Origin: Paenarthrobacter nitroguajacolicus
Lineage (GTDB): Bacteria; Actinomycetota; Actinomycetes; Actinomycetales; Micrococcaceae
Direction of reading: 5' to 3'
NCBI RefSeq assembly: GCF_007786235.1
Contig: NZ_VNFK01000003.1
Location: 186,001 to 250,000 of the forward strand
Length of the DNA: 64,000 nucleotides
Below, piece after piece: positions 57,974-64,000 of this stretch. Both the position numbers and the translations under genes were made by a program. Positions within the stretch are counted from its first letter, which is position 1; each line of letters begins with the position of its first letter. Under the pieces are notes generated by a model that was not told the DNA's origin, ran no database searches, and saw only the letters and a list, made by a program, of their open reading frames with translations.

Positions 57974-59512
57974 CTACTTTCCGGCAGCGTCCTGGGAGAC
58001 GGTGTCCTGCAACGGTGCCTCTGCCTCCGAGGCAGGCTTCCGGCCCCAGCCGGTCACCGATTTCGGCTTGCCGAAGAACATCGCCACCACGGCGCCCAGC
58101 AGAATTGCACAGGCAGGCAGCAGGATTGACTGGCTCATCGCCGTCGAGAATCCTGCGTGAAGCGCCTCCGGAAGGACGCCACCAACGGAGGCTTCGCCAA
58201 CAGGGGCGCCCGCAGGGGCCGCCGGCAACTCCGCGGCCAACCGCGACTGGATGAGGGCAGCGATGGCTGCCGAACCGAGTACCGCACCGATCTGGCGGGT
58301 GGTGTTGAAGACGCCCGATCCGGCACCTGCCTGGCGGGGCTCCAGGTTTCGCGTGGTCGCGTTGGAGACCGGTCCCCAGATGAAGGCGTTGGCAATACCC
58401 TGGAGGGCGCTGGGCAAGAGGAACATCCAGATGGGGGTGTCCGGTCCCAGCAGGGAGGCCGTCCAGAACAGCGCTGCCGCGAGGCACACCAGACCGAAGG
58501 ACGCGAACCAGCGCGGATTGGCGCGGTCAATAAGTTTGCCCACGAATGGAGCCAGGGCACCCGAAATCACAGCCATCGGAATCATCAGCAGGGCCGACTG
58601 GGTTGGCGTCAGGCCCCTGACGGTCTGGTAGTAGAAAATGGTGGGCAACGGGAACGCGGTCACGGTGAAGCCGACCGCCATGATGGTGGTGTTGCCCAAG
58701 GAGAAATTGCGGTCCTTGAACAAGCCAAGGGGCAGCAAGGGTTCCCCACCACGACGTTCAAGGAGCCACTGCCAAACCACGAAGAGGACCAGGACAACGA
58801 GCCCTGTGACAATCAGGCCCCAGACAGTGACGAAGCCGGTGACTGTCCCCCACTTATACGTCTGGCCTTCCTGGATGCCGAAGACCAGCAGGAACATGCC
58901 GACGGCGGACAGCACCACACCCACGACGTCGAACGAATGGCTGTGGGTGGTCAGCTTCGGCACGAAGCGGGTCACCAGGATGAAGGCCACGATTCCGATG
59001 GGAACGTTGACGAAGAAAATCCATTCCCAGCCAAGGCTGTCCACCAGCAGGCCTCCGAGGATCGGGCCAACCAATACGGCCATGCCCGCGGTGGCTCCCC
59101 ACAGTCCCATGGCGGCGCCGCGGCGGTCCGGCGGGAAGATGCGGGTAATGACGGCCATGGTCTGCGGAGTCATCATGGCCGCACCGAGGCCCTGAACGGC
59201 CCTGGCGGCAATCAACATGGTGACATCACCGGAGAGGCCACACCACAACGAGGCGAGGGTGAAAACCACCAGGCCAATCAGGTACAGGTTCTTGGGTCCG
59301 AATCGGTCACCCAGCCTGCCGGTGATGAGCAGGGGCACCGCGTAGGCCAGCAAGTAGGCGCTGGTGACCCAGATGACGGCGTTGATATCGGTATTGAGGC
59401 CTTCCATGATCCGCGGATTCGCGACCGACACGATGGTGGTGTCGATAAGGATCATGAAGAAGCCAACCACCAGTGACCACAGTGCGGGCCACGGCTTAGC
59501 TACGTTTTCCAA
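57974..59512 (-). CDS. DHA2-type MFS drug exporter
   Basis: A 512-residue, 14-helix major facilitator of the drug:proton antiporter-2 class. Signatures: FFMILIDTTIVSVANPRI in helix 1, the RLGDRFGPKNLYLIG loop between helices 2 and 3, and GWEWIFFVNVPIG (motif C/helix 5-6 region). The start is taken as TTG at 59512 (MENVAKPWPALWSL) with AAAGGAA upstream; it lies inside the last codons of the padR gene, so the two are translationally linked. The upstream in-frame extension to 59596 overlaps padR and is rejected. Confidence 0.9.
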   Translation of the reverse strand: MENVAKPWPALWSLVVGFFMILIDTTIVSVANPRIMEGLNTDINAVIWVTSAYLLAYAVPLLITGRLGDRFGPKNLYLIGLVVFTLASLWCGLSGDVTMLIAARAVQGLGAAMMTPQTMAVITRIFPPDRRGAAMGLWGATAGMAVLVGPILGGLLVDSLGWEWIFFVNVPIGIVAFILVTRFVPKLTTHSHSFDVVGVVLSAVGMFLLVFGIQEGQTYKWGTVTGFVTVWGLIVTGLVVLVLFVVWQWLLERRGGEPLLPLGLFKDRNFSLGNTTIMAVGFTVTAFPLPTIFYYQTVRGLTPTQSALLMIPMAVISGALAPFVGKLIDRANPRWFASFGLVCLAAALFWTASLLGPDTPIWMFLLPSALQGIANAFIWGPVSNATTRNLEPRQAGAGSGVFNTTRQIGAVLGSAAIAALIQSRLAAELPAAPAGAPVGEASVGGVLPEALHAGFSTAMSQSILLPACAILLGAVVAMFFGKPKSVTGWGRKPASEAEAPLQDTVSQDAAGK

Positions 59513-60125
59513 GGGATTCCTTTGGCTTGTGTGAGAGTTCGGTTGGAGTCGGCCGGGGTTCGTCCCAGGGCAGGAGCCCGCTGCCCAACTCCTCAAGGAG
59601 GCCGCGGATCCACGCGATCTCCGTGCGGCGCATTGCTTGTTGATACGTGATGTCGATCCAGTACTTGCGATCCAATCCCTTGGCCGTCACGGTGGACTCT
59701 GCCCTGACCAGGAAGTCAAGATCGGCGTTGAGGGCCACCAGGCGGTCTTCCAGCAGTCCAATCACCACGCTGGCCGGCAGGTGATGTGCCTCGGCGATGG
59801 CGTGCGGAAAGAGGGGGTACTCGTTGACGGGCGTGGACAGCATGGCCTGGAGCCGGGCGTCGAGGGCCTGGTGCCCCGCTTCGGTGATCCGATACGTGGT
59901 CCGTTCGGGGCGGTTGCCTTCCCGTTCGGTTCCGGTTGCCTCAACCAGCCCGTTTTCTTCGAGCCGGCCGACTGCGTGATAGAGCGTTCCAGGGCGTACT
60001 TTGACGAGCCGGTCTTCATGGCGGGCCATCAGCACTTGATACATCTCATACGGATGCATGGGTTGTTCAGCCAGCAGCGCCAACGACGCGACACCCAACG
60101 GCGTCAACTCAGCTGCTTTGGGCAT
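59496..60125 (-). CDS. PadR-family transcriptional regulator
   Basis: 209 residues with an N-terminal winged helix (LGVASLALLAEQPMHPYEMYQVL, VRPGTLYHAVGRLEENGLVEA) and the longer PadR C-terminal (Vir_act_alpha) domain. The start at 60125 has GGAAGGGG upstream. It directly precedes and overlaps the MFS exporter gene. A palindrome lies 40 bases before its ATG, so autorepression with the exporter is likely. Confidence 0.93.
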   Translation of the reverse strand: MPKAAELTPLGVASLALLAEQPMHPYEMYQVLMARHEDRLVKVRPGTLYHAVGRLEENGLVEATGTEREGNRPERTTYRITEAGHQALDARLQAMLSTPVNEYPLFPHAIAEAHHLPASVVIGLLEDRLVALNADLDFLVRAESTVTAKGLDRKYWIDITYQQAMRRTEIAWIRGLLEELGSGLLPWDEPRPTPTELSHKPKESLGKRS

Positions 60126-60146
60126 GTGCAACCCCTTCCATCCACT

Positions 60147-60180
60147 AATATTCCACCACAACTATTCCACGTGGAATATT
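60147..60180. promoter_or_regulatory. Operator-like palindromes upstream of padR
   Basis: TATTCCACGTGGAATA (60163-60178) is a perfect 16-bp palindrome. AATATTCCAC at 60147-60156 is an additional half-site that pairs with GTGGAATATT at 60171-60180. The arrangement fits binding of one or two PadR dimers. Confidence 0.6.
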
Positions 60181-60192
60181 AGGGTGCAAGTA

Positions 60193-60218
60193 AGCCCGGC
60201 CGCCTCAGCGACCGGGCT
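60193..60218 (-). terminator. Hairpin after the ankyrin gene
   Basis: AGCCCGG/CCGGGCT arms of 7 bases with a 12-base loop 20 bases past the stop; the minus tail is TACTTGC, so termination is only moderately supported. Confidence 0.5.
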
Positions 60219-60236
60219 GTCCTCTGCTGGTCCGCG

Positions 60237-60665
60237 TCAGCCCAGGAGGGCCAGGATTTCGGAGCGAGCGAACATGGCCGCAGCCTCGCGCGCGGTGGGG
60301 GTTCCGGCGTCGGGGTCAGCTCCGGCGTCCAACAGCACTCTGGCGACGCTCGTGTATCCCTTGAACACCGCTCCAGCCAGCGGCGTCTGGCCACGATCAT
60401 TGGCGGCGTTGACATCAGCGCCGTGATGAAGAATCAACTGAACCGCTTCCTCGTGCCCGTGGTAAGCGGCCAGCATCAGGAGCGAATCGCCCGCCGCGTT
60501 GGTCAGGGTGGACGGCGCGCCGGCGTTCAGATAGCCCCTCAGCAATTCCGTGTCGCCTTCCCGGGCGGCATCGAACAGGGCATGCGCAAGCGCCAACGTT
60601 TCTTCATCGGCGCCCGTGGTCGGACTGGCCGCCTCGTGGCCTGCAGGCTGGTTCAGTTGGCTCAT
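60237..60665 (-). CDS. Ankyrin repeat protein
   Basis: 142 residues with about three ankyrin repeats (DSLLMLAAYHGHEEAVQLIL, GQTPLAGAVFKGYTSVARVL). Such small proteins mediate protein contacts. Its ATG overlaps the ygfZ stop (ATGA), so both are made from one message. No signal peptide. Confidence 0.93.
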   Translation of the reverse strand: MSQLNQPAGHEAASPTTGADEETLALAHALFDAAREGDTELLRGYLNAGAPSTLTNAAGDSLLMLAAYHGHEEAVQLILHHGADVNAANDRGQTPLAGAVFKGYTSVARVLLDAGADPDAGTPTAREAAAMFARSEILALLG

Positions 60666-61747
60666 CGGTGGGGTCCCTTCAGGAATCCGGTCTGGCGCCC
60701 GACAACCTGGCCGGCGTCGGGGGCGACGATCACTTCCTGCGCGGCGATGTACGGCTCCTCGCCGTCCATGACCGTCAGGGTCTCCTCAGCTGACACGGAC
60801 CGCTTAATCACGGCCAAAGCAACGGGTCCCATCTCGAAGTGCTGCGCCACCGATGTCAGAGTACCCACCTTGCGGTCCCCGACAAATACAACACTGCCAA
60901 CGGCCGGCAGCGTGTGCTGCGAGCCATCCAATTGCAGGAACACCAAGCGCCGCGGCGGGTGGCCGAGGTTGTGGACGCGCGCAATGGTCTCCTGGCCTTT
61001 GTAGCAGCCCTTGTTCAGGTGGACCGAAGTGCGGAGGAGATCCAGTTCGTGCGGAATGGTCTTCTCGTCCGTCTCGGCACCAAGGCGCGGCCGCCACGCC
61101 GCAACACGGAGGGCATCGGCGGCCATGGCACCAGCCAGGGGCAGGCCTTCCACCGCTTGTTCCAGCTCGACGGCAGGGACCAGGTATTCGAACCACGGCC
61201 GCTCGAGTCCCGGATGCGATTCCTCCGGGACGATGCTGTACGCATAGCCACCGGGGCTGACATGCGGCCACGGATCTTCCCAGACCAAGCGGGAGGACAA
61301 CTGCTCCACCGGCTTGGTGGCACCCACTACGGCCCACTGCTCCGAAGCGTCGTCGATCTCGACGCGGAGCATGAACTTCATCTTGTTCAGCCACTCGGCC
61401 AACTGCGCCGCTTCGGCGGCCTCGACGATCAACCAAGTGGTGCCGCCGTCGTCCACGACGCGGGCATCGAACTCGATGCGGCCCTGCACGCTGAGCAGCA
61501 ACAGCTCGCTGGAAATGCCGGGCTGGAGATTGGTGACCTGTTGCGACGACAACGTGTTGAGCCAGCTGAGGCGGTCGGGGCCGGAGACTGTCACCACGCC
61601 ACGGTTCGAAAGATCGACGACGGCGGTGCCTGCGGCCAGGGCGCGCTGCTCACGCAGCGGTTCACCGTAATGGGCAGCGACGCCGGCATCCAGGCCGGTG
61701 TCTTCAACGGCGCCAGGGCGCGACAACAGAGGGCTCTTGTAAGTCAT
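60662..61747 (-). CDS. ygfZ: YgfZ/GcvT-family folate-binding protein
   Basis: YgfZ helps maintain iron-sulfur enzymes in a folate-dependent way. The 361-residue protein has the diagnostic KGCYKGQE at 246-253 and a GcvT-like fold. The ATG at 61747 (MTYKSPLLSR) is used; the frame runs to 61861 without support. It is coupled to the ankyrin gene. Confidence 0.93.
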   Translation of the reverse strand: MTYKSPLLSRPGAVEDTGLDAGVAAHYGEPLREQRALAAGTAVVDLSNRGVVTVSGPDRLSWLNTLSSQQVTNLQPGISSELLLLSVQGRIEFDARVVDDGGTTWLIVEAAEAAQLAEWLNKMKFMLRVEIDDASEQWAVVGATKPVEQLSSRLVWEDPWPHVSPGGYAYSIVPEESHPGLERPWFEYLVPAVELEQAVEGLPLAGAMAADALRVAAWRPRLGAETDEKTIPHELDLLRTSVHLNKGCYKGQETIARVHNLGHPPRRLVFLQLDGSQHTLPAVGSVVFVGDRKVGTLTSVAQHFEMGPVALAVIKRSVSAEETLTVMDGEEPYIAAQEVIVAPDAGQVVGRQTGFLKGPHR

Positions 61748-61769
61748 ATGTAGTAGAAGTCCTTGCGTC

Positions 61770-62492
61770 TCAGCGGTATTCCGGGTTTTCGAAATCAAAT
61801 CGGGTGCCCGCTTTCCATTCCTCCGGCAGGTTGCCATAGGCAGGAATGCCGCCGGCGTCACGCAGGAGCTTGGCCATGTGGAGCAGGTTCCACGTCATGA
61901 ACGTGGTGTTCCTGTTAGTAAAATCACTCTCCGGACCACCCGATCCCTCGTCCAAATAGCTGGGTCCGGGGCCTACGGGACCGATCCACCCGGCGTCGGC
62001 CTGTGGCGGAATGGTGAACCCGATGTGTTGAAGGCTGTACAGCACGTTCATTGAGCAGTGCTTGATGCCGTCCTCGTTGCCTGTGATGAGGCACCCACCC
62101 ACCTTGGGGTAGAAGGCCCACTGCCCCTGGCCGTTCAACTCTCCCGAATGGGCGTAAAGCCGCTCGATGAGCTTCTTTGTTTGGGAGGAGTTGTCGCCCA
62201 GCCAGATAGGGCCGGCAACCACCACGATGTCGGCATCGCGAACATCCGGATAGATCTCCGGCCATGCGTCCGTTTTCCAGCCGTGCTCCCGCATATCCGG
62301 GTAAACACCGCTGGCAATGTCATGGTCCACGGTCCGGATGAGGCGGGTGGTGACGCCCTGCTTCTCCATGATGTCCCGGCTGATCCGGATCAGCCCATCG
62401 GTGTTGCTGAGCTGCGGCGAAGGTTTCAGGGTGCCGTTGAAGAAGACAGCCTTGAGGCCCTCGTAGCCGCCCGGCTTGAGGTTGGTGTTCAC
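61770..62492 (-). CDS. NADPH-dependent FMN reductase / flavodoxin-family protein
   Basis: 240 residues with a flavodoxin-like fold: KAVFFNGTLKPSP for the FMN phosphate loop and VVAGPIWLGDNSSQTKKLIERL in the middle. The start is GTG with AAGGAG upstream. It sits 22 bases ahead of ygfZ on the same strand and may be in its transcript. The physiological electron acceptor is unknown. Confidence 0.88.
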   Translation of the reverse strand: MNTNLKPGGYEGLKAVFFNGTLKPSPQLSNTDGLIRISRDIMEKQGVTTRLIRTVDHDIASGVYPDMREHGWKTDAWPEIYPDVRDADIVVVAGPIWLGDNSSQTKKLIERLYAHSGELNGQGQWAFYPKVGGCLITGNEDGIKHCSMNVLYSLQHIGFTIPPQADAGWIGPVGPGPSYLDEGSGGPESDFTNRNTTFMTWNLLHMAKLLRDAGGIPAYGNLPEEWKAGTRFDFENPEYR

Positions 62493-62543
62493 TATCTGCT
62501 CCTTCTGCTGGTTGCTTGTGGAACGTACAGTGAGGCCTTTGGG

Positions 62544-63143
62544 TCAGGACACCTTGTGGAGGAAGGCCGATGCGTGGGCTTCGAGTGCTTTGCCGCTGGA
62601 CGCAACGTCCCAACGCCACAAGAGGTTGCCATCAACCAAGCCGAAAATCCGGGTAGCTGCGGTGTACTCCTTGGAGTGGCTTCCGCGCATCACCATGTCG
62701 GTGCTCAGCTGGATCTGGGGTCCCTTGATCTGGCCGTAGTAGAGCTCGGTGATGCCGCCGGGGTGGGCGATCGACACTGAAATGTCGAACCCGCCGTCCT
62801 CGTTGCGGCGCTCCTCCACCTCATCGGCGGTCTTGAGCACCGGGACAATGTCAGCGGGAATAAGTCCAGGGCCGCCGTCGCCCTCTTCGAGCTTCCGCTC
62901 AAGGGCCCAGAACCCGGTTTCCACCGTCAGCGGGCGCAGCTTCTCTCCGGCGTCGTCACTGAGCCAGGTCTCAGCCCGGTACTGCAGGTACGGCAGCCCG
63001 TTGTGCGTGAAGGATACGTGCTGGACAAAATGCTCGGAATCCTCGTCTCCGCTGCCAAGCCGGCCGCGGCCTTCCCACTCACCAATGAGCCATGAAAGGG
63101 GGACGAGTTCGGGCGTCAGATCTGTGGGGATCTCAATAGGCAC
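62544..63143 (-). CDS. FABP/nitrobindin-like protein (DUF1794 family)
   Basis: 199 residues; the N-terminal motif GEWEGRGRLG is typical of nitrobindin-type heme beta-barrels, and a C-terminal histidine (in EAHASAFLHKV) is in the region where family members bind heme iron. Nitrobindins isomerise peroxynitrite; if this protein does so it depends on that histidine. The start is GTG. Confidence 0.85.
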   Translation of the reverse strand: MPIEIPTDLTPELVPLSWLIGEWEGRGRLGSGDEDSEHFVQHVSFTHNGLPYLQYRAETWLSDDAGEKLRPLTVETGFWALERKLEEGDGGPGLIPADIVPVLKTADEVEERRNEDGGFDISVSIAHPGGITELYYGQIKGPQIQLSTDMVMRGSHSKEYTAATRIFGLVDGNLLWRWDVASSGKALEAHASAFLHKVS

Positions 63144-63179
63144 AACGATTACCTCGGTTGGGCTGCAGGAACAGAAGGT

Positions 63180-63293
63180 TTACTTCTGGCCCTTGAAAAG
63201 GCGGTAAACGACAAATCCCGCAAACCATGCCATGGCGACGCTGGCCAGGCCAAGGAGAACGAGGAAGAAAATTTCGAATGCGAGAACAGACAT
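63180..63293 (-). CDS. Small membrane protein, 37 residues
   Basis: A short frame encodes MSVLAFEIFFLVLLGLASVA and continues MAWFAGFVVYRLFKGQK: one long hydrophobic helix and a basic end. AGGATTGC precedes the ATG. It lies between the nitrobindin-like gene and the membrane protein at the window edge, 16 bases after the latter's stop. It resembles the 41-residue peptide at 24228 in size and layout but not in sequence. Confidence 0.65.
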   Translation of the reverse strand: MSVLAFEIFFLVLLGLASVAMAWFAGFVVYRLFKGQK

Positions 63294-63309
63294 GATGCAA
63301 TCCTAACCT

Positions 63310-64000
63310 TTAGTAGATGAGTAGTTTGTCTATGAAGTAAGCCAAGGCCCCCACGGCCCACACCGGCGCTATGCCCATTCCGAGCGCGGCCGGAATGTTG
63401 AGGCGTCCGCGCCTCAGGGTGGTCATCCGCCGGAAGCACACCAGGACGGACCCGATCACAACGCCGACCAAGGCGGCGGGAAGTACTGCGATATCCGAGA
63501 AAACAAGGCCTGCCAGCGGACCCATGAGTCCTGCCATCACCACGCCAAGGGGGGCCACGATCCGGTCCGGCCAGCGGATGATTCCCACCAGCAGGGCCAC
63601 CGCGGCACTCAGGCCCGCCACAAGGACCATTTCCTTGACGCCGTTGAACCGTGCGCTGGCAATCCAGCCGGCCCCCAGGCAGTTCAACAGGACACCGGCA
63701 CTGCAACCCAGCGTGGATTCCAGGCGCTGGGCTTGTCCGGTACCTCGAACTAGTTGGACGATGAAGACCGCCATGACGCCCAAGGCAGCGAACGCGGGGG
63801 TCCCCTCCAGGAACCCGGGCGCCGGCATATAGGCGGCAGTCACAGCCGACCCGGCACCGGCCAATCCAATGACGGCCGCCAACGTTTTCTTGGCCGGAAC
63901 TGCAAGGAAATGCGGCCAACCGATCCCCACAGCCGCGGAGGCCGCGATGCCCACGCCCACCATGGCTTCCCGGGAAACGAAGGTGCTGGCCACGATGGCT
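63310..64000 (-). CDS. Polytopic membrane protein, 5' end possibly outside the window
   Basis: At least 227 residues with about seven hydrophobic segments and a C-terminal helix ending YFIDKLLIY. The frame stays open to the window edge; a GTG at 63993 or Met at residue 11 could also be the start. A permease-type name is common for such proteins, but no family motif is seen. Confidence 0.75.
   Translation of the reverse strand, partial: AIVASTFVSREAMVGVGIAASAAVGIGWPHFLAVPAKKTLAAVIGLAGAGSAVTAAYMPAPGFLEGTPAFAALGVMAVFIVQLVRGTGQAQRLESTLGCSAGVLLNCLGAGWIASARFNGVKEMVLVAGLSAAVALLVGIIRWPDRIVAPLGVVMAGLMGPLAGLVFSDIAVLPAALVGVVIGSVLVCFRRMTTLRRGRLNIPAALGMGIAPVWAVGALAYFIDKLLIY

Overview
The window is a high-GC actinobacterial chromosome segment. 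Gene content and protein sequences point to Micrococcaceae, most like Arthrobacter or Paenarthrobacter. Support for this comes from an spc cluster without rpsN (as described for Micrococcus luteus), a short-LID adenylate kinase, frequent GTG/TTG starts, recurring TAGACT-type -10 boxes, and alanine/glutamate-rich extensions on several ribosomal proteins. The genus is an inference; the class and family are fairly safe. No rRNA, CRISPR array, insertion sequence or prophage was seen. There is one tRNA gene (tRNA-Trp).

Layout. (1) 1-400: the 3' end of a TadC-like pilus assembly gene, convergent with truA. (2) 518-4823, minus: infA-rpmJ-rpsM-rpsK-rpoA-rplQ (alpha cluster), then truA. (3) 4857-9493: a P1-family (DmpA-like) peptidase divergent from a three-gene carbohydrate-type ABC importer. 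(4) 9501-22390, minus: S10 cluster (rpsJ to rpsQ), terminator, spc cluster (rplN to rplO), terminator, then secY-adk-map as a separate unit. (5) 22774-28530: a GH1 glycosidase on the plus strand, then a 41-residue membrane peptide and a 1382-residue polytopic membrane protein on the minus strand. (6) 28687-33411, minus: str cluster rpsL-rpsG-fusA-tuf. (7) 33554-41065, minus: rpoB-rpoC. (8) 41506-43199, plus: thiolase and a YbaK-type editing protein. (9) 43305-44640, minus: rplJ-rplL behind a probable L10 leader. (10) 44653-46949, minus: two tandem two-domain GNAT acetyltransferases. (11) 47015-49920, minus: tRNA-Trp, secE, nusG, rplK, rplA. (12) 50082-51311: PLP aminotransferase. (13) 51423-55964: a NarL-type response regulator and a histidine kinase with an N-terminal PspC domain, divergent from a PspC/toastrack protein, a small membrane protein and a stand-alone PspC protein. 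(14) 56174-57966: pfkA and a GNAT gene. (15) 57974-64000, minus: DHA2-type MFS exporter with PadR regulator, ankyrin-YgfZ pair, FMN reductase, nitrobindin-like protein, a 37-residue membrane peptide and a membrane protein cut by the window edge.

How it works together. About half the window is the transcription/translation core: all RNA polymerase subunits except omega and sigma, most ribosomal proteins of the S10/spc/alpha/str/beta clusters, IF-1, EF-Tu, EF-G, NusG, SecY/SecE, Adk and Map. Clusters that are continuous in many bacteria are broken here by terminators and accessory genes: S10|spc|secY, rplKA|GNAT pair|rplJL|thiolase-ybaK|rpoBC. The most interesting non-core parts are the PspC-kinase/toastrack envelope-stress-like locus, the giant membrane protein, the GNAT pair inside the ribosomal/RNAP region, a 16-bp palindrome between peptidase and importer, a short sequence shared upstream of rpoA and rpoB, and a terminator-like hairpin encoded by the first codons of truA.
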